Source of the DNA: Pseudomonas plecoglossicida NBRC 103162 = DSM 15088
GTDB taxonomy: Bacteria > Pseudomonadota > Gammaproteobacteria > Pseudomonadales > Pseudomonadaceae
Direction of reading: 5' to 3'
Assembly: GCF_000730665.1 (NCBI RefSeq)
Contig: NZ_BBIV01000029.1
Location: 1 to 64,000, forward strand
DNA length: 64,000 nt
The translations under genes and the position numbers were made by a program. Positions 22,637 to 33,672 of the stretch are shown piece by piece (position 1 is the stretch's first letter; the number at the start of each line of letters is the position of its first letter). The notes under the pieces are model-generated. The model searched no databases, was not told the origin of the DNA, and saw nothing but the letters and a program-made list of their open reading frames with translations.

Positions 22637-22828
22637 GGCGTGTTGCGGGGTAGCCGATAGTTATTTCCAATTGGCTGCCCCGTCTGGATTGTCCGAACTT
22701 CGTGTAGTCTAGCTTTCACAAAGGGTTACAGACGGTGCCTGCGGATGCGTAGGTAATGTAGTAAGTTAGGGCGATGAATATCATGCGAGGCACGGCTGCG
22801 TCGTGCGCCGGCCTCAGAGGGTAGCGAA

Positions 22829-24742
<1,914 letters not shown>

Positions 24743-24750
24743 GGGCATCT

Positions 24751-25602
24751 ATGAGCTCGAAGCTGTACCCAACCCGGTTGCCTTGCGGCAACCGGGTTCT
24801 TGATTTGTCCCGTACCCATGTCATGGGTATTCTCAATATCACCCCCGACTCCTTCTCCGATGGCGGGCGCTTCAATCAGCGCGACGAAGCGTTGCGCCAT
24901 GCCGAGGCCATGGTCGCGGCGGGCGCTACGCTGATCGATATCGGTGGAGAATCGACGCGGCCCGGTGCCCGGGCAGTGTCGGTGACCGAAGAGCTGGAGC
25001 GGGTAGCGCCGATGGTCGAGGCCATCAACAGCCGGCTCGACGTGGTGATTTCGGTCGACACCTCCACGCCTGCCGTGATGCGTGAGTCGGCGCGTCTAGG
25101 CGCCGGTCTGATCAACGACGTGCGTGCCCTGGAGCGCGATGGCGCTCTGGATGCAGTCGCGGATACCGGCTTGCCAGTGTGCCTCATGCACATGCGTGGT
25201 GAGCCTGGGAACATGCAGGATGACCCGCATTACGAGGATGTCACCGCAGATGTGACCCGTTACCTCGAGCAGCGCATGGCGGCTTGCGCGGCGGCGGGCA
25301 TTGATGCGCAGCGGATCATCCTCGACCCGGGCTTCGGTTTCGCCAAGACGCTGGCGCACAACCTGAGCCTGTTCAAGCATATGGAGGCGCTTTATCGCCT
25401 CGGTCGCCCACTCCTGGTGGGTGTTTCGCGCAAGAGCATGATCGGCCTGACGCTGGATCGTCCGGTCGCTGAGCGTCTGTCTGGCAGCCTGGCGCTGGCG
25501 GCCTTGGCCATGACCAAGGGGGTCAGTATCCTGCGCGTCCATGATGTGGCCGAGACCGTCGATGTGGTGCGCATGATTGCTGCAGTGCAGAACGCCGAAT
25601 AA
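24751..25602 (+). CDS. folP: Dihydropteroate synthase
   Basis: Folate pathway enzyme of 283 residues that joins 4-aminobenzoate to hydroxymethyl-dihydropterin diphosphate; the sulfonamide target. It has the TIM-barrel family signatures GILNITPDSFSDGG (about residues 26-39) and IDIGGESTRPGA, plus the pterin-binding VGVSRKSMIG. It starts 8 bases after ftsH and is followed by glmM after 16 bases, the conserved ftsH-folP-glmM order. Confidence 0.97.
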   Translation: MSSKLYPTRLPCGNRVLDLSRTHVMGILNITPDSFSDGGRFNQRDEALRHAEAMVAAGATLIDIGGESTRPGARAVSVTEELERVAPMVEAINSRLDVVISVDTSTPAVMRESARLGAGLINDVRALERDGALDAVADTGLPVCLMHMRGEPGNMQDDPHYEDVTADVTRYLEQRMAACAAAGIDAQRIILDPGFGFAKTLAHNLSLFKHMEALYRLGRPLLVGVSRKSMIGLTLDRPVAERLSGSLALAALAMTKGVSILRVHDVAETVDVVRMIAAVQNAE

Positions 25603-25618
25603 GAACATTGGAGCCCCT

Positions 25619-26959
25619 ATGAGCAGAAAATACTTTGGTACCGACGGCATTCGTGGCCGCGTCGGCGAATACCCGATCACTCCGGACTTCATGCTGAAGC
25701 TGGGTTGGGCGGCGGGCATGGCCTTCCGCAAGCAGGGCAATTGCCGCGTGCTGGTAGGCAAGGACACGCGTATTTCCGGTTACATGTTCGAGTCGGCTCT
25801 CGAGGCCGGTCTGTCGGCTGCTGGCGCTGACGTGCTGCTGCTCGGCCCGATGCCGACCCCGGCGATCGCCTACCTGACCCGCACCTTCCATGCCGAGGCC
25901 GGCATCGTCATCAGTGCTTCGCACAACCCTCACGACGACAACGGCATCAAGTTCTTCTCGGGCCAGGGCACCAAGCTGCCGGACGAGGTCGAACTGATGA
26001 TCGAAGAGCTGCTCGACCAGCCGATGACGGTGGTCGAGTCCAGCAAGCTGGGCAAGGTTTCCCGCATCAATGACGCCGCTGGCCGCTACATCGAATTCTG
26101 CAAGAGCAGCGTGCCGAGCAGCACCAGTTTCGACGGCCTCAAGCTGGTGGTCGACTGCGCCCATGGCGCCACCTACAAAGTCGCGCCAAGCGTGTTCCGC
26201 GAGCTGGGCGCCGATGTCACCGTGCTGCACGCGCAGCCTGATGGCCTCAACATCAACGAAGGTTGTGGCTCGACCCATATCGAATCGCTGCAGGCCGCGG
26301 TGCTGGTTGGTCATGCCGACCTGGGCATCGCCTTCGATGGCGACGGCGACCGGGTACTGATGGTCGATCACACCGGCGCCATCGTCGACGGTGACGAATT
26401 GCTGTTCATCATCGCCCGCGACCTGCACGAGCGCGGCAAGCTGCAGGGCGGCGTGGTCGGTACGCTGATGAGCAACCTGGGCCTGGAGCTGGCGCTCAAG
26501 GAGCTGGATGTTCCGTTCGTGCGGGCCAAGGTCGGTGACCGCTACGTCATGGCCGAACTGCTTGAGCGCGACTGGCTGGTGGGTGGCGAGAACTCCGGAC
26601 ACGTGGTGTGCTGCAACCACACCACCACTGGCGACGCGATCATTGCCGCGCTCCAGGTGCTGATGGCGCTCAAACGCCGCGGAGAGACCCTGGCGCAGGC
26701 GCGCCAGGTCCTGCGCAAATGCCCACAGGTATTGATAAATGTGCGCTTCGGAGCGAGCAAGGTCGATCCGTTGGAGCATCCCGCGGTCAAGGAAGCCTGT
26801 GCCAAGGTCACCGAGGATATGGCCGGGCGGGGTCGCGTGCTGCTGCGCAAGTCCGGAACCGAGCCGCTGGTGCGCGTGATGGTCGAGGGCGACGACGAAA
26901 GCCAGGTGCGCACGCACGCCGAAGCCTTGGCCAAGCTGGTCGCAGAAGTTTGTATCTGA
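25619..26959 (+). CDS. glmM: Phosphoglucosamine mutase
   Basis: Interconverts glucosamine-6-phosphate and glucosamine-1-phosphate for UDP-GlcNAc synthesis (peptidoglycan and LPS). The product is 446 residues, with catalytic phosphoserine Ser101 in ISASHNPHDDNG, the metal loop FDGDGDR and the C-terminal RKSGTEPLVRVMVEG loop. The ATG at 25619 follows TTGGAGCC; upstream in-frame codons overlap folP and are not conserved-looking. Confidence 0.97.
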   Translation: MSRKYFGTDGIRGRVGEYPITPDFMLKLGWAAGMAFRKQGNCRVLVGKDTRISGYMFESALEAGLSAAGADVLLLGPMPTPAIAYLTRTFHAEAGIVISASHNPHDDNGIKFFSGQGTKLPDEVELMIEELLDQPMTVVESSKLGKVSRINDAAGRYIEFCKSSVPSSTSFDGLKLVVDCAHGATYKVAPSVFRELGADVTVLHAQPDGLNINEGCGSTHIESLQAAVLVGHADLGIAFDGDGDRVLMVDHTGAIVDGDELLFIIARDLHERGKLQGGVVGTLMSNLGLELALKELDVPFVRAKVGDRYVMAELLERDWLVGGENSGHVVCCNHTTTGDAIIAALQVLMALKRRGETLAQARQVLRKCPQVLINVRFGASKVDPLEHPAVKEACAKVTEDMAGRGRVLLRKSGTEPLVRVMVEGDDESQVRTHAEALAKLVAEVCI

Positions 26960-26972
26960 AAGAGGCTTGCCA

Positions 26973-27001
26973 GCGCAGATCGGGTTGGGTAAGATCTGCG
27001 C
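26973..27001 (+). other. glmM-tpiA intergenic hairpin
   Basis: Nine-base-pair stem GCGCAGATC / GATCTGCGC with an 11-base loop, in the 66-base gap between glmM and tpiA. No T tract follows, so it is more likely a stability or attenuation element than a terminator. Confidence 0.45.
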
Positions 27002-27025
27002 CCACTTTGACCGACGAGGTAAAGC

Positions 27026-27781
27026 ATGCGTCGCCCCATGGTAGCTGGTAACTGGAAGATGCACGGTACCCGCGCCAGCGTCGCTGAGCTGATCCAGGGC
27101 TTGGGCAGTATGCCCCTGCCGAGCGGTGTTGAAGTCGCGGTGTTTCCACCGGCCCTGTTCATCAATCAAGTCATTGATGGGCTGCAAGGCAAGGGGATCA
27201 CTGTCGGAGCACAGAATTCTGCAGTACAGCCCGAACAGGGCGCGCTGACTGGCGAAGTTGCGCCAAGTCAGTTGGTTGAAGCAGGTTGCAAGTTGGTGTT
27301 GATTGGTCACTCCGAGCGTCGTCAGATCATTGGCGAAACTGAAGCGGTACTAAAAGACAAGTTTGCAGCCGCTCAACTTAGTGGTTTAATACCGGTGCTC
27401 TGCGTAGGGGAAACTCTCGAGGAGCGCGAAGCAGGCAAGACGCTTGAAGTTGTCGGGCGTCAACTAAGCAGTATCATCGAAGCATTCGGTGTTAAGGCTT
27501 TTGCCAATGCTGTAATTGCCTATGAGCCTGTTTGGGCCATTGGCACAGGTTTGACAGCCTCGCCTCAGCAAGCCCAGGATGTGCACGCAGCCATCCGGGC
27601 GCAGTTGGCGGCCGAGGACGCCGAAGTTGCCGCGAACGTGCAGCTTCTTTACGGCGGCAGCGTGAAGGCGGCCAATGCGGCCGAACTGTTCGGCATGCCG
27701 GATATCGATGGGGGGCTCATTGGTGGAGCGTCCCTGAACGCAGACGAATTCGGTGCAATTTGTCGCGCCGCAGGAAACTGA
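27026..27781 (+). CDS. tpiA: Triosephosphate isomerase
   Basis: Glycolytic/gluconeogenic TIM-barrel enzyme of 251 residues that interconverts dihydroxyacetone phosphate and glyceraldehyde-3-phosphate. Catalytic His is in VLIGHSERR and the catalytic Glu in AYEPVWAIGTG; the phosphate-binding YGGSVKAANA is near the C-terminus. GAGG precedes the ATG. Codon use is unusual for this chromosome (TTA, CTA and ATA codons between about 27340 and 27480). It is followed by secG after 4 bases. Confidence 0.97.
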   Translation: MRRPMVAGNWKMHGTRASVAELIQGLGSMPLPSGVEVAVFPPALFINQVIDGLQGKGITVGAQNSAVQPEQGALTGEVAPSQLVEAGCKLVLIGHSERRQIIGETEAVLKDKFAAAQLSGLIPVLCVGETLEEREAGKTLEVVGRQLSSIIEAFGVKAFANAVIAYEPVWAIGTGLTASPQQAQDVHAAIRAQLAAEDAEVAANVQLLYGGSVKAANAAELFGMPDIDGGLIGGASLNADEFGAICRAAGN

Positions 27782-27785
27782 ACAA

Positions 27786-28178
27786 ATGCTGGAAACAGTC
27801 ATCGTTGTTTTTCATCTGTTGGCAGCGCTGTCGCTTGTAGTGCTGGTTCTGTTGCAACAGGGTAAGGGTGCGGAAGCAGGTGCATCTTTCGGCGCAGGTG
27901 CTTCTAATACTGTGTTCGGAAGCCAGGGTTCTGCTACCTTCCTGAGTAAATTCACTGCTGTACTTGCTGCCACTTTCTTTTTGACAGCACTTGGGTTAGG
28001 ATACTTCGCGAAGCAACAAGCTCACCAGCTGAGCCAAGCGGGTCTTCCGGATCCGGCGGTCTTGGAAGTGAAACAGCCAAAGCCGGCAGTAAATGATGAT
28101 GTACCGGTGCTCCAGGAGCAGAAGAGCGAAACCACCAACGCTGGTGATGTACCTCCTCCATCCGAAGAGCAGAAGTAA
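27786..28178 (+). CDS. secG: Preprotein translocase subunit SecG
   Basis: Small subunit of the SecYEG translocon, 130 residues. Two membrane helices (VIVVFHLLAALSLVVLVLLQ and FTAVLAATFFLTALGLGYF) flank the conserved loop QGKGAEAGASFGAG. A Pro/Gln/Glu-rich C-terminal tail of about 50 residues follows. It starts just after tpiA and is followed by tRNA-Leu, as in many gammaproteobacteria. Confidence 0.95.
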   Translation: MLETVIVVFHLLAALSLVVLVLLQQGKGAEAGASFGAGASNTVFGSQGSATFLSKFTAVLAATFFLTALGLGYFAKQQAHQLSQAGLPDPAVLEVKQPKPAVNDDVPVLQEQKSETTNAGDVPPPSEEQK

Positions 28179-28199
28179 CGGGTTTCAAGTAGTAGTATT

Positions 28200-28285
28200 G
28201 CCGAGGTGGTGGAATTGGTAGACACGCAACCTTGAGGTGGTTGTGCCCATAGGGTGTAGGGGTTCGAGTCCCCTTCTCGGTACCA
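28200..28285 (+). tRNA. tRNA-Leu (GAG)
   Basis: An 86-base class II tRNA with encoded CCA. The acceptor GCCGAGG pairs with TCTCGGT. The anticodon stem CAACC/GGTTG encloses loop TTGAGGT with anticodon GAG (reads CUC/CUU). A long variable arm is present, and the T arm AGGGG-TTCGAGT-CCCCT is intact. Confidence 0.96.
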
Positions 28286-28298
28286 ATTGAAGCTTGAG

Positions 28299-28321
28299 AG
28301 CCCGCTTTAGCGGGCTTTCTT
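28299..28321 (+). terminator. Terminator after tRNA-Leu
   Basis: Stem AGCCCGC / GCGGGCT with a TTTA loop, followed by TTCTT, 13 bases after the tRNA. Confidence 0.85.
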
Positions 28322-28383
28322 GTAGGTGGAGGTTAGATTGACCCAGCAACGGGTTCGGTCTTATACTTTCGCCCCAGCTTTGT

Positions 28384-28460
<77 letters not shown>

Positions 28461-28470
28461 GCTTCAGCGG

Positions 28471-28495
28471 AGCCCCTTTTCAGGGGCTTTTTGCT
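28471..28495 (+). terminator. Terminator after tRNA-fMet
   Basis: Stem AGCCCC / GGGGCT with loop TTTTCA followed by TTTT, 10 bases after the tRNA. Confidence 0.85.
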
Positions 28496-28541
28496 AGCCG
28501 AACAGTTTTTACGGCGTCGTTGTCCAACGGCGCTTTCAGGG

Positions 28542-28566
28542 ATGGGCGCTTCGCCCATTTTTTATT
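28542..28566 (+). terminator. Terminator/attenuator in the rimP-nusA leader
   Basis: Stem ATGGGCG / CGCCCAT with a 3-base loop followed by a T-rich tract, ending about 27 bases before the rimP GTG. A second strong terminator this close to rimP suggests control by read-through, plausibly NusA feedback (inference). Confidence 0.75.
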
Positions 28567-28592
28567 TGCACAGCATGCACGAGGGGGTTCAG

Positions 28593-29051
28593 GTGTCGAG
28601 CAAGCTAGAACAGTTGCAGGCCTTGTTGGCCCCGGTTGTCGAGGGTCTGGGCTATCAGTGCTGGGGGATCGAATACGTATCCCAGGGTAAGCATTCGGTA
28701 TTGCGCATCTACATTGACAAGGAAGGCGGCATCCTGGTGGAAGACTGCGAAGCGGTCAGCCGTCAGGCCAGCGCCATCCTTGATGTCGAAGATCCGATCA
28801 GCAGTGAATATACCCTTGAGGTGTCCTCACCAGGCATGGATCGCCCGCTGTTCACTCTGGAACAGTTTGCCTCGCATGCCGGCGAACAAGTGAAGATCAA
28901 GCTGCGTACGCCCTTCGAAGGTCGTCGTAACTTCCAGGGCCTTCTCCGCGGTGTGGAGGAACAGGACGTTGTGGTCCAGGTGGACAATCACGAATTCCTG
29001 TTGCCGATCGACTCGATCGACAAGGCCAATATTATTCCCAGTTTTGACTGA
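28593..29051 (+). CDS. rimP: Ribosome maturation factor RimP
   Basis: Cytosolic factor of 152 residues needed for 30S subunit assembly. The alpha/beta N-terminal domain (LAPVVEGLGYQCWGIEYVSQG) and the SH3-like C-terminal domain fit the family, with the conserved EVSSPGMDRPL motif in the middle. The start is GTG 28593 with GAGGGGG at 28581-28587; the ATG at 28575 lies before that site. It is the first protein gene of the nusA operon. Confidence 0.95.
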   Translation: MSSKLEQLQALLAPVVEGLGYQCWGIEYVSQGKHSVLRIYIDKEGGILVEDCEAVSRQASAILDVEDPISSEYTLEVSSPGMDRPLFTLEQFASHAGEQVKIKLRTPFEGRRNFQGLLRGVEEQDVVVQVDNHEFLLPIDSIDKANIIPSFD

Positions 29052-29110
29052 GACGTGCCGGGCCCGGCGGATTTTCCGGGTCCAATGGCTTGCGCAAGGC
29101 GAGGCGTACG

Positions 29111-30592
29111 ATGAGCAAAGAAGTACTGCTGGTTGTTGAATCGGTATCCAACGAAAAAGGTGTACCGCCCGGCGTCATTTTCGAAGCGCTGGAAGTGGCC
29201 CTGGCCACTGCAACCAAGAAACGTTTTGAGGACGAAGTCGACCTGCGTGTGGAAATCAACCGCCACACCGGTAGCTATGAAACCTTCCGTCGCTGGACCG
29301 TGGTCGACGAAGCCGATCTGGACGATCCGGCCATCGAGACCTGGTTGGCGAAGATTCACGAAACCCACCCTGAGGCCAAGGTCGGTGACGTGATCGAAGA
29401 GAAGATCGAGTCCATCGAGTTCGGTCGTATTGCCGCCCAGACCGCCAAGCAGGTGATCGTGCAGAAGGTCCGCGAGGCCGAGCGCGCACAGGTGGTCGAT
29501 GCCTACCGCGAGCGTGTGAACGAGATCATCTCGGGCACCGTCAAGAAAGTCACCCGCGACAACGTCATCGTCGACCTGGGCAACAATGCCGAGGCGCTGC
29601 TGGCCCGCGAGGACATCATTCCACGTGAGACCTTCCGGGTTGGCGTACGCTTGCGTGCGCTGCTCAAGGAAATCCGCACCGAGAACCGCGGCCCTCAGCT
29701 GATCCTGTCGCGCACTGCGCCACAGATGCTGATCGAGCTGTTCCGTATCGAAGTGCCGGAAATCGCCGAAGGCCTCATCGAAGTCATGGCAGCATCCCGT
29801 GATCCGGGATCGCGTGCCAAGATCGCCGTCCGCTCCAAGGACAAGCGCATCGACCCGCAAGGTGCCTGTATCGGCATGCGCGGTTCGCGCGTCCAGGCCG
29901 TATCCGGCGAGCTGGGTGGTGAGCGTGTGGATATCGTCCTGTGGGACGAGAACCCGGCGCAATTCGTCATCAACGCCATGTCGCCGGCCGAAGTCGCGGC
30001 GATCATCGTTGATGAAGATGCCCATGCAATGGACATCGCCGTTGCCGAGGACAACCTGGCCCAGGCCATTGGCCGTGGTGGTCAGAACGTTCGTTTGGCC
30101 AGTCAGTTGACCGGCTGGACCCTGAACGTGATGACCGAGAAGGACATCCAGGCCAAGCAGCAGGCAGAAACCGGTGACATCCTGCGCAATTTCATCGATG
30201 AACTGGAAGTCGACGAGGAGCTGGCCCAAGTGCTGGTCGACGAAGGCTTCACCAGCCTCGAAGAAATTGCCTACGTACCGTTGGAAGAAATGCTCAACAT
30301 CGATGGCTTTGACGAGGAAATCGTCAATGAGCTCCGCGCTCGAGCCAAGGACCGTTTGTTGACCAAGGCCATCGCTACCGAAGAAAAACTGGCAGACGCC
30401 CATCCGGCCGAAGACCTGCTCTCCCTCGAGGGCATGGACAAGGACCTGGCGGCGGAACTGGCGGTGCGCGGCGTGGTTAACCGCGAAGACCTGGCCGAGC
30501 AGTCGATTGACGACCTGCTCGACATCGACGGCATCGACGAAGAGCGTGCCGGCAAGTTGATCATGGCCGCCCGAGCCCACTGGTTCGAGTAA
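29111..30592 (+). CDS. nusA: Transcription termination/antitermination protein NusA
   Basis: RNA polymerase-binding factor of 493 residues that modulates pausing, termination and antitermination. The order is an N-terminal polymerase-binding domain (MSKEVLLVVESVSNEKG), an S1 domain (SGTVKKVTRDNVIVDLGNNAEA), two KH domains (GACIGMRGSRVQAV; IGRGGQNVRLA), and two acidic C-terminal repeats (NIDGFDEEIVNELRARA; DIDGIDEERAGKLI). ATG 29111 follows GAGGCG. It lies between rimP and infB. Confidence 0.98.
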   Translation: MSKEVLLVVESVSNEKGVPPGVIFEALEVALATATKKRFEDEVDLRVEINRHTGSYETFRRWTVVDEADLDDPAIETWLAKIHETHPEAKVGDVIEEKIESIEFGRIAAQTAKQVIVQKVREAERAQVVDAYRERVNEIISGTVKKVTRDNVIVDLGNNAEALLAREDIIPRETFRVGVRLRALLKEIRTENRGPQLILSRTAPQMLIELFRIEVPEIAEGLIEVMAASRDPGSRAKIAVRSKDKRIDPQGACIGMRGSRVQAVSGELGGERVDIVLWDENPAQFVINAMSPAEVAAIIVDEDAHAMDIAVAEDNLAQAIGRGGQNVRLASQLTGWTLNVMTEKDIQAKQQAETGDILRNFIDELEVDEELAQVLVDEGFTSLEEIAYVPLEEMLNIDGFDEEIVNELRARAKDRLLTKAIATEEKLADAHPAEDLLSLEGMDKDLAAELAVRGVVNREDLAEQSIDDLLDIDGIDEERAGKLIMAARAHWFE

Positions 30593-30619
30593 TTAGGCGC
30601 GGCCTGAGGAGAGAAGTGC

Positions 30620-33154
30620 ATGACGCAAGTCACGGTGAAAGAACTGGCCCAAGAGGTCGAGGCACCGGTAGAGCGCCTGCTGCAGCAGATGCGTGAGGCA
30701 GGTCTGCCGCACACCGACGCCGGTCAGGTAGTGACCGACAATGAGAAGCAGACTCTGCTGACCCATTTGAAGAGCAGCCACAAGAGCAAGGCGGAAGAGC
30801 CGCGCAAGATTACCTTGCAGCGCAAGACCACCAGCACCCTGCGTGTCGCCGGTAGCAAGAGCATCAGCGTAGAAGTACGCAAGAAGAAAGTATTCGTCCA
30901 GCGCAGCCCTGAAGAAATCCAGGCTGAGCAGAAGCGTGAGCAGGAAGAGCGCCGTGCGGCTGAAAATGCTGCGCGCGAGAAGGTCGAGGCCGACGCTCGC
31001 CAGCGCAACGAAGAGCAGGCCCGTCGTCAGGCGGCCGAAGCCCCTGCGGCTGCTCCTGCGCCGGTTGCCAAGGCAGAGCCGGCTCCGGCCTCCGCTCCGG
31101 CTCCGGTAATGGCCGAGGCACCAGCGTCGGAAGACGCCGCTGCCCGTGCTGCCGAGCGCAAGAAGGACGAGACGCGTCGCAACGAAAGCCGCACCCGCGA
31201 CGAAGACCGTCGTGGTAATCGTGGCGAAGCACCGCGCGTGTCGATCAAGGTCAAGGTCAAGGAGAAGGAAAAGGCGCCTACGCCTCGTGCCGCTCCTCGC
31301 ACTACCGATGAAGAGAGCGATGGCGCTCGTCGTGGTCGTGGTGGCAAGGGCAAGCTGAAGAAACGCAATCAGCATGGCTTCCAGAACCCGACCGGCCCTG
31401 TCATCCGTGACGTGACCATCGGCGAGACCATCACCGTCTCCGAACTGGCCAACCAGATGTCCGTCAAGGGCGCTGAAGTGGTCAAGTTCATGTTCAAGAT
31501 GGGCACTCCGGTCACCATCAACCAGGTGCTCGACCAGGAAACCGCTCAGCTGATCGCAGAAGAGCTGGGCCACAAGGTCACCCTGGTCAGCGACACCGCC
31601 CTGGAAGATTCCCTGGCCGAATCGCTGAAGTTCGAAGGTGAAGCCGAGTCGCGTGCACCGGTCGTTACCGTCATGGGTCACGTTGACCATGGCAAGACCT
31701 CGCTGCTCGACTACATCCGTCGTGCCAAGGTTGCCGCGGGCGAAGCCGGTGGCATTACCCAGCACATCGGTGCCTACCACGTGGAAACCGACCGCGGCAT
31801 GGTCACCTTCCTCGATACCCCGGGCCACGCTGCGTTCACCCAGATGCGTGCCCGTGGTGCCAAGGCCACCGACATCGTCATCCTGGTTGTAGCGGCTGAC
31901 GACGGCGTGATGCCGCAGACCCGTGAGGCTGTGCAGCATGCCAAGGCAGCTGGCGTTCCGCTGGTGGTCGCGGTCAACAAGATCGACAAGCCGGGTGCCG
32001 ACCTCGATCGCATCCGCAACGAGCTGGCCGTCGAAGGCGTGACCTCCGAGGACTGGGGTGGTGACACGCCATTCGTCAAGGTTTCGGCGAAGATGGGTAC
32101 CGGCGTCGACGAGCTGCTCGAAGCCGTCCTGCTGCAGGCCGAGATCCTCGAACTGACCGCTACCCCGACCGCTCCGGGTCGTGGTGTGGTCGTCGAATCG
32201 CGCCTGGACAAGGGCCGCGGCCCAGTGGCCACCATCCTGGTTCAGGACGGTACCCTGCGTCAGGGCGACATGGTCCTGTGCGGCTCCAACTATGGCCGCG
32301 TGCGTGCCATGCTCGACGAGAACGGCAAGCCTGTGAAGGAAGCCGGCCCGTCGATTCCGGTCGAGATCCTCGGCCTGGATGGCACGCCGGAAGCCGGTGA
32401 CGAGCTGTCCGTGGTTGCCGACGAGAAGAAAGCCCGCGAAGTTGCCCTGTTCCGTCAAGGCAAGTACCGCGAGGTCAAGCTGGCCCGTGCTCACGCCGGC
32501 AAGCTGGAAAACATCTTCGAGACCATGGGTCAGGAAGAGAAGAAGACCCTCAACATCGTCCTTAAGACCGACGTGCGCGGTTCCCTGGAAGCACTGCAGG
32601 GTTCGCTCGGCGGCCTGGGCAACGACGAAGTTCAGGTTCGCGTCATCGGTGGCGGCGTCGGTGGTATCACCGAAAGCGATGCCAACCTGGCGCTGGCGTC
32701 CAATGCGGTGCTGTTCGGCTTCAACGTGCGTGCCGATGCCGGTGCGCGCAAGATCGTCGAGCAGGAAGGTCTGGATATGCGTTACTACAACGTGATCTAC
32801 GACATCATCGAAGACGTCAAGAAGGCCCTGACCGGCATGCTCGGCAGCGATGTTCGCGAGAACATCCTGGGTGTCGCCGAAGTGCGTGACGTGTTCCGTT
32901 CGCCGAAGTTCGGCGCCATCGCTGGCTGTATGGTCATCGAGGGTACCGTTCACCGCAACCGTCCGATCCGCGTACTGCGCGACGACGTGGTGATCTTCGA
33001 AGGCGAACTGGAATCGCTGCGTCGTTTCAAGGACGACGCCGCCGAAGTACGTTCGGGCATGGAGTGCGGTATTGGCGTCAAGAGCTACAACGACGTCAAG
33101 GTCGGCGACAAGATCGAAGTCTTCGAGAAAGTCCAGGTTGCTCGTACCCTCTAA
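30620..33154 (+). CDS. infB: Translation initiation factor IF-2
   Basis: GTPase of 844 residues that brings initiator tRNA to the 30S subunit and promotes subunit joining. The N-terminal IF2_N domain is followed by a long charged Ala/Glu/Arg-rich linker (about 75-260) and a second IF2_N domain. The G domain has GHVDHGKTS near 352, DTPGHAAF and NKID, and domains II-IV follow. TGAGGAGAG precedes the ATG. It fits functionally with the initiator tRNA gene upstream. Confidence 0.98.
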   Translation: MTQVTVKELAQEVEAPVERLLQQMREAGLPHTDAGQVVTDNEKQTLLTHLKSSHKSKAEEPRKITLQRKTTSTLRVAGSKSISVEVRKKKVFVQRSPEEIQAEQKREQEERRAAENAAREKVEADARQRNEEQARRQAAEAPAAAPAPVAKAEPAPASAPAPVMAEAPASEDAAARAAERKKDETRRNESRTRDEDRRGNRGEAPRVSIKVKVKEKEKAPTPRAAPRTTDEESDGARRGRGGKGKLKKRNQHGFQNPTGPVIRDVTIGETITVSELANQMSVKGAEVVKFMFKMGTPVTINQVLDQETAQLIAEELGHKVTLVSDTALEDSLAESLKFEGEAESRAPVVTVMGHVDHGKTSLLDYIRRAKVAAGEAGGITQHIGAYHVETDRGMVTFLDTPGHAAFTQMRARGAKATDIVILVVAADDGVMPQTREAVQHAKAAGVPLVVAVNKIDKPGADLDRIRNELAVEGVTSEDWGGDTPFVKVSAKMGTGVDELLEAVLLQAEILELTATPTAPGRGVVVESRLDKGRGPVATILVQDGTLRQGDMVLCGSNYGRVRAMLDENGKPVKEAGPSIPVEILGLDGTPEAGDELSVVADEKKAREVALFRQGKYREVKLARAHAGKLENIFETMGQEEKKTLNIVLKTDVRGSLEALQGSLGGLGNDEVQVRVIGGGVGGITESDANLALASNAVLFGFNVRADAGARKIVEQEGLDMRYYNVIYDIIEDVKKALTGMLGSDVRENILGVAEVRDVFRSPKFGAIAGCMVIEGTVHRNRPIRVLRDDVVIFEGELESLRRFKDDAAEVRSGMECGIGVKSYNDVKVGDKIEVFEKVQVARTL

Positions 33155-33212
33155 GGGCGAGCAGGGCGCCAGCCCCCGCCGCAGGGCGGTGGGCAACGCC
33201 TCGGTAGGTAGC

Positions 33213-33243
33213 GCCCGGTCAGGCTTCAGCCTGACCGGGCGTT
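33213..33243 (+). terminator. infB-rbfA intergenic hairpin
   Basis: Perfect 12-base-pair stem GCCCGGTCAGGC / GCCTGACCGGGC with a TTCA loop, then GTTTG. It could be a partial terminator or processing site inside the operon. Confidence 0.6.
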
Positions 33244-33270
33244 TGCCGCTTTAAGTTACAGGTAGCAAGA

Positions 33271-33669
33271 ATGGCCAAAGAATACAGCCGTACCCAACGT
33301 ATCGGTGATCAGATGCAGCGCGAGCTGGCCGAGCTGATCCGCCGTGAAGTCAAGGACCCACGCGTCGGCCTGGTGACCATCACCGCCGTGGACGTCAGCC
33401 GCGACCTGGGCCATGCCAAGGTCTTCATCACCGTCATGGGTGAAGAAACCCCGGACGCCGTGCAGCAGTCGCTCAAGGCACTGAACAGTGCCGCCAGCTT
33501 CCTGCGCCTGCACCTGGGCCGCTCGATGCAGCTGCGCAGCGTGCCGCAATTGCATTTCCACTTCGATGAAAGTGTCAGCCGTGGTGTACACCTGTCGGCA
33601 CTGATCGAGCGTGCAGTGGCCGAAGACCGCCTGCACAAGGATGCCGACGAGCTGGACACCAAGGAGTAA
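33271..33669 (+). CDS. rbfA: 30S ribosome-binding factor A
   Basis: Small KH-fold factor of 132 residues for 16S rRNA 5'-end maturation and 30S assembly, also linked to cold adaptation. The typical segments are RTQRIGDQMQRELAELI, VKDPRVGLVTITAVDVSRD and LRSVPQLHFHFDES. It lies between infB and truB, 4 bases before the truB start codon. Confidence 0.96.
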   Translation: MAKEYSRTQRIGDQMQRELAELIRREVKDPRVGLVTITAVDVSRDLGHAKVFITVMGEETPDAVQQSLKALNSAASFLRLHLGRSMQLRSVPQLHFHFDESVSRGVHLSALIERAVAEDRLHKDADELDTKE

Positions 33670-33672
33670 GCG

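Noticed and set aside
22774..22824. 16-codon frame (MNIMRGTAASCAGLRG) before ftsH
   Set aside because: Weak ribosome site and no sign of a role; could be chance.
30593..33196. 867-codon open frame antisense to infB
   Set aside because: Low-complexity translation and opposite IF-2; codon-bias shadow.
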